Source: an uncultured Lachnospiraceae bacterium (lineage in GTDB: Bacteria; Bacillota_A; Clostridia; Lachnospirales; Lachnospiraceae). From it: 12,665 nucleotides of DNA. Both the position numbers and the translations under genes were made by a program. Positions 5,649 through 12,665 of the stretch are shown in pieces. The stretch spans positions 1 to 12,665 of the forward strand of contig CATLIP010000045.1 in NCBI GenBank assembly GCA_949957035.1, written 5' to 3'. Every line of letters starts with the position of its first letter. Within the stretch, counting starts at the first letter, position 1. The notes under the pieces are model-generated. The model searched no databases and was not told where the DNA came from. It saw nothing but the letters and a program-made list of their open reading frames with translations.

Positions 5649-6479
5649 ATGCCAAATAAGAGAAAAAAAGCAGGACAGTATATCCTGATGGTGTTGATTA
5701 CGGTATTAGTGGTCTTTCCGTTTTTGTGGATGCTGGTTCTTTCCCTTAAAACAAATTCGGAGATACTGTCATCGCCCCTGTCCCTGCCGAAGACATTTAA
5801 TTTCGATAATTTCAGGCATGCATTGGAGACGCTTGATTTTCCGAGGCTGTATGGAAATACATTTTTTGTGTGTATAATCTCTATGATTGCAGAACTGGTT
5901 ATTACATTTTTGAGTTCCTTTGTACTTGCGAGGATGGAATTTAAGAATGAAAAACTGAGAAAGATGTTATATGGCTTTTTGATTATGGGTTTGTCTATTT
6001 CCCCTTTTATCCTGCTGTTCCCTGTATATAAAATAAATGTATTTTTTGGATTAAGAGGGAAATGGGCGTTGATTTTTCCGTATATTGCTACTTCGATTTC
6101 TTTTAATACATTGCTCCTTGTGGGGTATTTAAAATCTTTGCCTACAGAAATAGATGAAGCGGCGGTCATTGACGGATGCAGTGTATGGGATCTTATGATT
6201 AGGGTTATCCTGCCTATGACAAAGCCTGTAATTGCTACTGTGGTTATATTCAATGTTCTGTACATCTGGAATGAGTTCCCATTTGCGTCGGTTATGCTAA
6301 GAGATGTGTCAGACTATACATTATCAATGGGCGCGTCATTCTTTAAGGGGACTTACACCGTTGATTACGGCGGGATTGTGGCGTCCAGCATTATGATTAT
6401 AATACCGGAATTGATATTTTATGGAATTTTCCAGAAAAATATTGTAGAGGGTATGACGGCCGGAGCAGTAAAAGGTTAG
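5649..6479 (+). CDS. ABC sugar transporter permease, MalG/UgpE type (CUT1)
   Basis: The product is 276 aa and starts four bases after the previous stop, with GAGAGGG (5634-5640) as ribosome site, so the two permeases are probably translationally coupled. Six hydrophobic segments are visible, beginning YILMVLITVLVVFPFLWMLV. The EAA loop is EAAVIDGCSVWDLMIRVILP, from E170. LKTNSEI after the first membrane segment and FKGTYTVDYG near the end are typical of MalG-type partners. The protein ends VEGMTAGAVKG, the usual C-terminus of this family. No ATP-binding subunit follows, so the transporter must use an ATPase encoded elsewhere. CUT1 systems in Gram-positive bacteria commonly share one MsmK/MsiK-type ATPase. 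Confidence 0.94.
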   Translation: MPNKRKKAGQYILMVLITVLVVFPFLWMLVLSLKTNSEILSSPLSLPKTFNFDNFRHALETLDFPRLYGNTFFVCIISMIAELVITFLSSFVLARMEFKNEKLRKMLYGFLIMGLSISPFILLFPVYKINVFFGLRGKWALIFPYIATSISFNTLLLVGYLKSLPTEIDEAAVIDGCSVWDLMIRVILPMTKPVIATVVIFNVLYIWNEFPFASVMLRDVSDYTLSMGASFFKGTYTVDYGGIVASSIMIIIPELIFYGIFQKNIVEGMTAGAVKG

Positions 6480-6516
6480 AAAGTTCATAGAGAAAATGAG
6501 ATAAAGGAGAATATTT

Positions 6517-7860
6517 ATGAGTAAGGTATCAGGATTATTTCAGGATTTAACAACAGTCAAAAAAGCAAGGAACGGAAGGCTTGCCAGTTGGGATCAGCGC
6601 GGCAAGAATCAGGATTATTGGGAGATTCCGGCCAAAGAAAGCATTGTTCTTGGGGAAGTAGAGGGACCTGGGTGTATCACCCATATCTGGATGACTTCAT
6701 CTTGCCGTAAGGTAAAGGCTCCAAGTATTTTGGATCCGGTATTAAATGCATCGGCGGCTCCGGTCATGGAGATTCACCCTGCATTAGGCGTGATATGGGA
6801 CGATTATGAGCCGTTCTATTATAGGAAAGCATTGATTAAGATTACATGGGATGACCAGGAGACTCCAAGTGTTCTTGCGCCTTTGGGAGATTTCTTCTGT
6901 ATTGGAAACTGCTATCCGGGTAATTTCAGTTCGCTTCCCTTTAATGTATCTTTAAAGCCGGAAGAGGCAGGGAGATATGGGGCGCCTTGTTCCGTATCCT
7001 GTTATTTCCCAATGCCTTTTAATAAGAAAGCAAAGATTGAAATCGTTAATGAGAATGAGCTGCCCTTTATCTTATATTTCAATATTGATTATGAGATGTA
7101 TAAGGAGCCGCTGGATGAGAATACCGCTTATTTTCATTCCTGCTGGCGGCGGGAGAATCCTTGCGACGGCTGGGGTCCGGATGTCCAGACTAATTCCCCG
7201 GAAGTAAATAATGTAACCAACTTTAAGGGGGAAGGCAATTATACGGTTCTGGATGTAGAAGGTACAGGACATTATGTTGGATGCAACCTGACGGTAAAGC
7301 ACTATCAGGGAAGCTGGTGGGGAGAAGGAAACGATATGTTCTTTATCGATGGAGAAGAGTACCCAAGCCTTAACGGGACTGGAACGGAGGATTATTTTAA
7401 TCATGCATGGGGAATGCAGAGAAATGCGTATCCGTTCTTTGGAACCATTGTGCATGAGGGTGATACGGATGGTTTTCAGGTGTCTTATCGGTTCCATATC
7501 ACAGATCCGGTACGATTTGAAAAGAGCCTTCGGGTAACGATTGAGCATGGGCATGCCAATCATCTGTCGGACGACTGGAGTTCTACCGCTTACTGGTATC
7601 AGACATTGCCGACAAAAACGGAGGTTACAATATTGCCGGTAGAGGAGAGACTTCCGAATGTACCCAAGCTTCCACAGAGAAATTTAAGAATGCCTGAGCT
7701 TACGGACGAGATGAAAGCTGCAAGGGAATCATGGGAAAAACGGTGGGAAGAGTATGCTCCTGCAAGAGAAGAGCAGTTCCGGATCAAAGAAGAAAAGGCG
7801 AGACGGGAATCAAAACTTAATACGGAATTTGCAAAAAAACTCCGTGATGAATATAGATAG
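6517..7860 (+). CDS. DUF2961 / GH172 family protein, probable difructose-dianhydride or fructofuranosyl-active enzyme
   Basis: The product is 447 aa, with AAAGGAG (6503-6509) before the ATG and no signal peptide, so it is cytoplasmic. The family pattern is visible in the N-terminal SWDQRGKNQDYWEIP, EVEGPGCITHIWMT, PLGDFFCIG, the central WWGEGNDMFFIDGE and GTGTEDYFNHAWG. GH172 was founded on a Bifidobacterium dentium enzyme (alpha-FFase1) that interconverts inulobiose and difructose dianhydride I. Its catalytic glutamates are, as I recall, 270 and 291; here E270 (in WWGEG) and E291 (in GTEDYF) fall at exactly those numbers. Some GH172 members act on D-arabinofuranosides, but the next gene is a GH32 beta-fructosidase, which favours fructose substrates. 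The C-terminal 55 residues are highly charged and look helical. The family call is strong; the exact substrate is inferred. Confidence 0.87.
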   Translation: MSKVSGLFQDLTTVKKARNGRLASWDQRGKNQDYWEIPAKESIVLGEVEGPGCITHIWMTSSCRKVKAPSILDPVLNASAAPVMEIHPALGVIWDDYEPFYYRKALIKITWDDQETPSVLAPLGDFFCIGNCYPGNFSSLPFNVSLKPEEAGRYGAPCSVSCYFPMPFNKKAKIEIVNENELPFILYFNIDYEMYKEPLDENTAYFHSCWRRENPCDGWGPDVQTNSPEVNNVTNFKGEGNYTVLDVEGTGHYVGCNLTVKHYQGSWWGEGNDMFFIDGEEYPSLNGTGTEDYFNHAWGMQRNAYPFFGTIVHEGDTDGFQVSYRFHITDPVRFEKSLRVTIEHGHANHLSDDWSSTAYWYQTLPTKTEVTILPVEERLPNVPKLPQRNLRMPELTDEMKAARESWEKRWEEYAPAREEQFRIKEEKARRESKLNTEFAKKLRDEYR

Positions 7861-7881
7861 AAAGTAATTTGGAGGAGTTTT

Positions 7882-9363
7882 ATGTCTAAGGAAATCATGC
7901 TGAGCAATATCGAAAGAGCCCAGCGGACAATTGATGAGAACAGAGAGTCAGTAAAAAAGGGAGCGATGCGCCAGCGGTATCATTTTATGGGGGAGACCGG
8001 ATGGATTAACGATCCGAACGGCCTAATCTTTTATAAAGGAAAATACCATTTCTTTTTTCAATATAATCCTTACTATGGATTTTGGGATTATATGCACTGG
8101 GGACACGCGGTAAGCGATGATATGCTGCACTGGGAGTATCTCCCTGTCGCGCTGGCGCCCAGTGAGAAGTACGACGACCATATACGGGGAGGATGCTTTT
8201 CCGGAAGCGCTATTGAACATGATGGAAAGCTGTTCTTGATGTTCACCGGTACGACAAAAGATGGGAAAGGATTTGAGCAGACCCAGTGTATTGCTTACAG
8301 TGAAGACGGAATCCATTTTGAAAAATATGAGGGCAACCCGGTCCTGACCCCGCCGGAAGGTGTTCCTGCCCATCAGTTCAGAGACCCGAAGGTGTGGAAG
8401 CATGAAGATACTTACTATATGGTATGCGGCGCAAGCAAAAATGACAGGGCGCAGGCTCTTCTCTACCGCTCAAAGGATATGCTTCATTGGACATTTTTCA
8501 GTGTTCTGGCCCAGAGCCGGGGAGAATGGGGGTACATGTGGGAATGCCCGGACTTTTACCCGGTAGGGGATAAGTATGTATTGATGGTTTCCCCTATGGG
8601 CGCGGGAGAACGTACAGTTGTGTATATGGTCGGTGATTTTGACTATGTGACCGGGAAGTTTTGCTGCCACATCAGCGGGGAGATAGATTGGGGCTATGAT
8701 TATTATGCTCCGCAGTCTTTCCTTGCACCGGACGGACGCAGGCTGATTGTGGCGTGGGCAAACAGTTGGGACTGGATGCCTTTCTGGAAGGACTGGGGGC
8801 CGACTTATAAGGAGGGCTGGTGCGGTTCATATAATATCGTAAGAGAAGTACGTTTGAGAGAGGACGGTACGTTAGCTTTTGTTCCGATAAAGGAATTGGA
8901 GATGCTTCGTATAGATATGCAAAAGCAGGAGAAACTGGTTCTGGAGTCTGGAGAAACAAAGCTGAAGGCCGGTGATGGGGTTTCGTTTGAATTAAAGTTC
9001 AGGATTGATTTGGAACATACGGATGCAGAAGCTCTTTTGCTGTATCTGCGTTGTGATGACAGCAGAAAGACTGTGTGTACCTTTGATTTTAAGCGGGGAC
9101 AGATGTCGGTAAACCGCAATGACAGTGACGGATGGAGCGAAGGGATTTCTCACAGTGTTATGTATCTGAAAGGGAAGAAGGAATTGGATGTACATGTCTT
9201 TTCCGATCAGAGTTCTCTTGAAATATTTACGGATGGTTATAGTAATAATCATTCAAATAATATCTTTGCAGGAAATGATCAGACGGGGATAAGCCTGTGT
9301 GCCTGCAATGGACGGGCGACGCTTACGGGTATTGAGGCGTATGGGCTTAAGGGAGTGCAATAA
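7882..9363 (+). CDS. Glycoside hydrolase family 32 beta-fructosidase (sucrose/fructan hydrolase)
   Basis: The product is 493 aa, the usual size for a cytoplasmic GH32 enzyme, and has no signal peptide. GGAGGAG (7871-7877) lies just before the ATG. The three catalytic motifs are intact: WINDPNG with nucleophile D44, FRDPKVW with transition-state stabiliser D168, and ECPDFYP with acid/base E221. The five-bladed propeller (about 30-340) is followed by a C-terminal beta-sandwich containing DQSSLEIFTDG. GH32 enzymes release fructose from sucrose, inulin-type or levan-type oligosaccharides. Behind a transporter and a GH172 enzyme, the likely job is to split imported inulobiose, or fructo-oligosaccharides, into fructose. 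Sucrose-6-phosphate is less likely, because the locus has an ABC transporter and no PTS. No fructokinase is present, so phosphorylation must be handled elsewhere. Confidence 0.95.
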   Translation: MSKEIMLSNIERAQRTIDENRESVKKGAMRQRYHFMGETGWINDPNGLIFYKGKYHFFFQYNPYYGFWDYMHWGHAVSDDMLHWEYLPVALAPSEKYDDHIRGGCFSGSAIEHDGKLFLMFTGTTKDGKGFEQTQCIAYSEDGIHFEKYEGNPVLTPPEGVPAHQFRDPKVWKHEDTYYMVCGASKNDRAQALLYRSKDMLHWTFFSVLAQSRGEWGYMWECPDFYPVGDKYVLMVSPMGAGERTVVYMVGDFDYVTGKFCCHISGEIDWGYDYYAPQSFLAPDGRRLIVAWANSWDWMPFWKDWGPTYKEGWCGSYNIVREVRLREDGTLAFVPIKELEMLRIDMQKQEKLVLESGETKLKAGDGVSFELKFRIDLEHTDAEALLLYLRCDDSRKTVCTFDFKRGQMSVNRNDSDGWSEGISHSVMYLKGKKELDVHVFSDQSSLEIFTDGYSNNHSNNIFAGNDQTGISLCACNGRATLTGIEAYGLKGVQ

Positions 9364-9378
9364 ATTTTTAGCAAGTTA

Positions 9379-9425
9379 AGAAAGGCTTTCGGAACATTCA
9401 GCGTGACCGGAAGCCTTTCTTTTCT
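9379..9425 (+). terminator. Intrinsic terminator of the sugar operon
   Basis: AGAAAGGCTTTCGG (9379-9392) pairs with CCGGAAGCCTTTCT (9407-9420) as a 14-bp stem with one wobble and a 14-base loop, followed by TTTTC. It begins 15 bases after the GH32 stop. It marks the border between the catabolic operon and the housekeeping cluster. Confidence 0.88.
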
Positions 9426-9493
9426 ATAGAGGCGTACATTCTGCGATAATGGGATTTTTTCATGTTGGACAACAATGGGGTATTGCTTTTTCC

Positions 9494-9499
9494 TATAAT
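9494..9499 (+). promoter_or_regulatory. Probable -10 element of the plsX operon promoter
   Basis: TATAAT is exact, but no good -35 lies 16-18 bases upstream (AACAAT at 9471-9476). TTGGAC (9465-9470) is 23 bases away, which is too far. The gap from the sugar-operon terminator to the plsX start is about 185 bases and contains no gene. Confidence 0.4.
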
Positions 9500-9510
9500 G
9501 TCTAGTAAAA

Positions 9511-9534
9511 TTAGTCTAGTGCATCGTAGATTAA
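9511..9534. promoter_or_regulatory. Inverted repeat, possible operator ahead of plsX
   Basis: TTAGTCTA (9511-9518) and TAGATTAA (9527-9534) are inverted arms matching at 7 of 8 positions, with eight bases between. The repeat starts about 12 bases after the TATAAT, so it would overlap the start of the transcript. Lipid-synthesis repressors such as FapR bind palindromes containing TTAGTA near plsX in other Firmicutes. The spacing here differs, so the regulator is unknown. Confidence 0.35.
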
Positions 9535-9610
9535 ATAAATGGCTATGGTAAGCATTGGGTATGGCCGGTTATTTAATGGACGATGTGCAGGAATGTCAGG
9601 AGGAGTACAG

Positions 9611-10633
9611 ATGACAGAAATTACGAATATAGCATTAGATGCCATGGGCGGGGACAACGCTCCCGCTGAGATGGTGAAAGGGGCGGTGGATGCCGTAGGG
9701 AAAGAGCCTGCTATGAAGGTGTTCCTGATCGGGCGAGAGGAGATTATTGAGAAAGAACTTGCAAAGTATCAGTTTCAAAAGTCGCAGATTGAAGTCATCC
9801 ATGCTTCGGAGGTGATCGAGACGGCAGAGCCTCCTGTGAATGCAATCCGCAGGAAGAAGGATTCATCAATCGTGGTGGGCATGAAGATGGTGAAAGCAGG
9901 AAAGGCAGATGCGTTCGTGTCGGCCGGAAGCTCCGGGGCTATCCTGGTAGGCGGACAGACATTGGTAGGGCGGATTAAGGGCGTGGAGCGTCCGCCTCTT
10001 GCGTCGCTGATTCCCACCGAGAAAGGAGTGTCCCTGTTGCTTGACTGCGGGGCGAACGTGGATGCCAGGGCATCCCATCTTGTCCAGTTTGCAAAGATGG
10101 GTTCCATTTATATGGAACATGTCCTTGGCGTGAAGAGTCCTAAGGTAGGGATTGTGAATATCGGCGCTGAGGAAGAGAAGGGCAACGCGCTGGTGAAGGA
10201 GACCTTCCCTCTTTTAAAAGAACTGCGTGACATTCATTTTACCGGAAGCGTGGAGGCACGGGAGATCCCGCACGGTCAGGTAGACGTGGTGGTCTGCGAG
10301 GCATTTTCAGGTAATATTATCCTGAAATTATATGAAGGCGTGGGTGCAGTCCTGATCAGCAAAGTGAAGGAAGGGCTTATGTCCACTTTGAGGAGCAAGA
10401 TTGGCGCGCTGTTGATTAAGCCGGCATTGAAGCAGACGTTAAAGGCGTTCGACGCCAGCGAGTACGGAGGGGCGCCGCTTCTGGGGCTTAACGGGCTGGT
10501 GGTGAAGACCCATGGCAGTGCAAAGGCGAAAGAGGTCAGCAATACGCTTCTTCAGTGCGTGACCTTTAAGAGACAGAGAATCAACGAGAAGATTAAAGAG
10601 TGTATTCAAACGGATGCAGTATCCGCTGAATAA
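9611..10633 (+). CDS. plsX: Phosphate acyltransferase PlsX
   Basis: The product is 340 aa, the usual PlsX length. The ATG at 9611 is chosen because AGGAGG (9598-9603) lies seven bases upstream and the product then starts just before ALDAMGGDNAP, the family's N-terminal signature. An in-frame ATG at 9539 would add 24 residues unlike the family. Other family segments are SAGSSGAILVGG, LLDCGANVD, FSGNIILKLYEG and YGGAPLLGLNG. PlsX moves acyl groups from acyl carrier protein to phosphate, making acyl-phosphate for PlsY in phospholipid synthesis. It acts at the inner face of the membrane. acpP follows, so enzyme and acyl carrier are likely made together. Confidence 0.96.
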   Translation: MTEITNIALDAMGGDNAPAEMVKGAVDAVGKEPAMKVFLIGREEIIEKELAKYQFQKSQIEVIHASEVIETAEPPVNAIRRKKDSSIVVGMKMVKAGKADAFVSAGSSGAILVGGQTLVGRIKGVERPPLASLIPTEKGVSLLLDCGANVDARASHLVQFAKMGSIYMEHVLGVKSPKVGIVNIGAEEEKGNALVKETFPLLKELRDIHFTGSVEAREIPHGQVDVVVCEAFSGNIILKLYEGVGAVLISKVKEGLMSTLRSKIGALLIKPALKQTLKAFDASEYGGAPLLGLNGLVVKTHGSAKAKEVSNTLLQCVTFKRQRINEKIKECIQTDAVSAE

Positions 10634-10687
10634 ATGAAGAACATTGATGTATCAGGAAATGAATATCAGAAAAGGAGAAGAGATGGT

Positions 10688-10921
10688 ATGGAATTTGAAA
10701 AGTTAAAAGAGATTATAGCAGATGTTTTGAATGTGAATGCAGATGAGATTACGGAAGACACGACTTTTGTGGATGATTTGGGGGCAGATTCCCTTGACAT
10801 CTTCCAGATCATTATGGGAATAGAGGAGACTTACGACATCGAGATTGACAATGAAGAGGCAGAGAAGATTGTCACAGTAGGGGATGCCGTGGAGCAGATT
10901 AAGAATGCGACAAATAACTAG
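10688..10921 (+). CDS. acpP: Acyl carrier protein
   Basis: The product is 77 aa and strongly acidic, as expected. The ATG at 10688 follows AAAGGAG (10671-10677) and gives MEFEKLKEIIADVLN, a normal ACP start. An in-frame ATG at 10634 would add 18 basic residues foreign to the family. The 4'-phosphopantetheine is attached to S35 in the DDLGADSLDIFQ motif. ACP carries growing acyl chains in fatty acid synthesis and gives them to PlsX, whose gene ends 54 bases upstream. The end of the gene is closely followed by a terminator-like hairpin. Confidence 0.97.
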   Translation: MEFEKLKEIIADVLNVNADEITEDTTFVDDLGADSLDIFQIIMGIEETYDIEIDNEEAEKIVTVGDAVEQIKNATNN

Positions 10922-10926
10922 GTAAG

Positions 10927-10955
10927 AAAAAGCCCGGTAGGGCTTTTTCGTTTTT
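10927..10955 (+). terminator. Terminator or attenuator between acpP and rnc
   Basis: AAAAAGCCC (10927-10935) pairs with GGGCTTTTT (10940-10948) across a GGTA loop; the second arm itself gives the T-run, and more T's follow to 10955. It starts five bases after the acpP stop. The A/T-rich ends make it bidirectional in form. Since rnc begins only 20 bases later with no visible promoter, partial read-through is likely. Confidence 0.8.
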
Positions 10956-10975
10956 CAGGTTTGTGAGGCGATAGA

Positions 10976-11671
10976 ATGGGTCAGGAATTGAAGGTATTAG
11001 AAGGAAAGATAGGTTACAGGTTTCAGAATTTTGATTTACTCAGGCAGGCGATGATTCATAGCTCCTATGCAAATGAAAAGCATTTATCCAAACATGAATG
11101 CAACGAGCGTCTGGAGTTTTTGGGGGATGCCGTGCTGGAGCTGGTGTGCAGTGAATTTTTGTTCTTTGAGCATGAGCAGATGCCGGAGGGGGAGCTGACT
11201 AAGACGAGGGCGAGCATGGTGTGCGAACCGGCGCTTGCGTTCTGTGCGAAAGATCTGGAGCTAGGCAGGTATCTGCTGCTTGGGAAGGGGGAGGACGCCA
11301 CCGGCGGCAGGAAACGGGATTCGATTACTTCGGATGCGCTTGAGGCGCTGATTGGAGCGATTTATATGGATGGTGGGTTTGCTAATGCGAAAGAGTTTAT
11401 CCATCGTTTTATTCTGAACGATCTTGAGAATAAGACGCTCTTTTTTGATAGCAAGACTATCTTGCAGGAAATCGTGCAGGCGAATACCAAGGAGCCCATT
11501 AGCTACCATCTGGTAGGAGAGGAAGGACCGGATCATGATAAGTCGTTCCATGTGTCTGTGCAGATCGGGGATGAGGAGTACGGCGTGGGCGTCGGGCGCA
11601 CGAAGAAAGGGGCGGAACAGGTGGCGGCTTACCAGAGCATCTTAAAGCTGCGCAGTATGAATATAAAGTAG
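10976..11671 (+). CDS. rnc: Ribonuclease III
   Basis: The product is 231 aa, the usual bacterial length. The RNase III signature is NERLEFLGDAVLE (43-55), with acidic catalytic residues E44, E47 and D51. The second acidic pair is D120 and E123 in SDALEALIGAIYMDGG. The C-terminal double-stranded RNA-binding domain (about 158-228) shows KSFHVSVQIG and GRTKKGAEQVAA. It cuts double-stranded RNA in rRNA precursors and some mRNAs in the cytoplasm. The ribosome site (GTGAGGCG, 10963-10970) is modest. The gene is preceded by a terminator-like hairpin and followed by smc after seven bases, the conserved rnc-smc pairing of Firmicutes. Confidence 0.96.
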   Translation: MGQELKVLEGKIGYRFQNFDLLRQAMIHSSYANEKHLSKHECNERLEFLGDAVLELVCSEFLFFEHEQMPEGELTKTRASMVCEPALAFCAKDLELGRYLLLGKGEDATGGRKRDSITSDALEALIGAIYMDGGFANAKEFIHRFILNDLENKTLFFDSKTILQEIVQANTKEPISYHLVGEEGPDHDKSFHVSVQIGDEEYGVGVGRTKKGAEQVAAYQSILKLRSMNIK

Positions 11672-11678
11672 GTGGAGA

Positions 11679-12665
11679 ATGTATCTAAAGAGTATTGAAG
11701 TGCAGGGCTTCAAGTCATTTGCACATAAGATTAAATTCGATTTCCATAACGGCATCACGGGAATCGTGGGACCCAACGGGAGCGGGAAGAGCAATGTTGC
11801 GGACGCGGTCCGGTGGGTCTTAGGCGAGCAGAGGGTCAAGCAGCTTAGGGGCGGCACCATGCAGGACGTCATTTTCTCGGGGACGGAGAACCGTAAGCCT
11901 TTAAGCTATGCGTCGGTGGCAATCACGCTGGACAATTCGGATCATCAGCTTTCCATTGATTTTGAGGAAGTGACGGTGACGCGGAAACTGTACCGGTCAG
12001 GGGAGAGTGAGTACCTGATTAATGGGAGTGGATGCCGATTAAAGGATGTCAATGAGCTGTTCTATGATACAGGTATCGGCAAAGAAGGGTATTCCATTAT
12101 CGGTCAGGGGCAGATTGACCGAATCTTGAGCGGAAAACCGGAGGAACGGCGGGAGCTGTTCGACGAGGCGGCGGGAATCGTGAAGTTTAAGCGGCGGAAG
12201 AATATGTCTGTGAAGAAGTTAGAGGAGGAACGCCAGAATCTTTTGCGTGTCAACGATATCCTTGCGGAGCTTGAGAAGCAGGTAGGCCCCCTTGAGCGCC
12301 AGGCGGAGACGGCAAGAGCGTATCTGAAGAAGAAGGAGGAGCTGAAAACCTACGATATCAATATGTTCCTGTTGGAGACGGAGCGTTTAGAAGAGCAGGT
12401 AAATGAGATTGCCGGAAAACTGAACCTTGCAAAGGAAGAGCTTGCAGGGGCCAGCCAGAGGTACGACGACATGAAGACGGAGTACGAGACGGTGGAGGAG
12501 CAGGTTGACGGGATTGACGGGGCAATCGAGAAGGCCAAGAGCCAGCTCAATGAGACCAATCTGTTGAAACAGCAGTTGGAGAACCAGATTGAGCTTCTGA
12601 AGGAACAGATTAACAGTATGCATATGAATGACGCCCATTATGACCAGCGTGCCAGGACCATTGCA
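11679..12665 (+). CDS. smc: Chromosome segregation protein SMC, N-terminal part (3' partial)
   Basis: The frame stays open for 329 codons to the window edge. It starts at ATG 11679, seven bases after the rnc stop, with AGGTGG (11670-11675) overlapping that stop; the three-base spacing is short. The start MYLKSIEVQGFKSFAHK is the standard SMC N-terminus. The Walker A motif is GPNGSGKSN (31-39), followed by the VRWVLGEQ segment and GQGQIDRIL, where the Q-loop region ends. After DEAAGIVKFKRRK the sequence becomes a long charged coiled coil rich in Glu, Lys and Leu, which continues past the edge. SMC forms the bacterial condensin ring with ScpA and ScpB and organises newly replicated chromosomes. 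Full-length proteins are near 1,180 aa, so roughly a quarter is visible. Confidence 0.97.
   Translation, partial: MYLKSIEVQGFKSFAHKIKFDFHNGITGIVGPNGSGKSNVADAVRWVLGEQRVKQLRGGTMQDVIFSGTENRKPLSYASVAITLDNSDHQLSIDFEEVTVTRKLYRSGESEYLINGSGCRLKDVNELFYDTGIGKEGYSIIGQGQIDRILSGKPEERRELFDEAAGIVKFKRRKNMSVKKLEEERQNLLRVNDILAELEKQVGPLERQAETARAYLKKKEELKTYDINMFLLETERLEEQVNEIAGKLNLAKEELAGASQRYDDMKTEYETVEEQVDGIDGAIEKAKSQLNETNLLKQQLENQIELLKEQINSMHMNDAHYDQRARTIA

Noticed and set aside
9539..9610. Upstream in-frame start for plsX
   Set aside because: The added 24 residues do not resemble PlsX, while AGGAGG sits seven bases before the ATG at 9611.
10634..10687. Upstream in-frame start for acpP immediately after the plsX stop
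   Set aside because: The added residues are basic and foreign to ACP; the ATG at 10688 has its own ribosome site and gives a normal 77-aa ACP.

Overview
The window looks like a chromosomal segment from a low- to mid-GC Gram-positive anaerobe, most likely a gut Lachnospiraceae/Clostridia relative. The evidence is strong AGGAGG-type ribosome binding sites, the plsX-acpP-rnc-smc order, a lipoprotein-type sugar-binding protein, and the protein sequences themselves. The species cannot be named from the sequence. All genes read on the plus strand; no tRNA, rRNA, CRISPR array or insertion sequence was seen.

Region A (1-1932): the 3' end of a gene finishing in a response-regulator receiver domain, probably the tail of a hybrid sensor kinase. 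It is followed by a FliD-like gene (flagellar cap protein family) with a sigma-D/sigma-28-like promoter, a palindrome in its leader and its own terminator. No other flagellar gene is visible.

Region B (2000-9425): a complete-looking sugar locus. A LacI-family regulator is followed by a control region (about 3160-3325) with two promoters, two identical TGGAAC-GG-GTTCCA operators 66 bp apart, a 13-bp inverted repeat around the first operator and cre-like sequence. The operon encodes a lipoprotein solute-binding protein, two CUT1-type permeases, a DUF2961/GH172 protein and a GH32 beta-fructosidase, closed by a strong terminator. GH172 next to GH32 suggests import and cytoplasmic breakdown of small fructans or difructose dianhydrides (DFA I <-> inulobiose -> fructose). 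The transporter ATPase is not in the window and is probably a shared MsmK-type protein. A hairpin after the binding-protein gene probably lowers permease expression.

Region C (9430-12665): a housekeeping cluster of plsX, acpP, rnc and the first 329 codons of smc, with a terminator-like hairpin between acpP and rnc. rpmF, often found just before plsX, is absent; the sugar locus lies there instead.

The most interesting points are the GH172+GH32 transport operon with its layered control region, and the FliD-like gene with a flagellar-type promoter but no flagellar neighbours.
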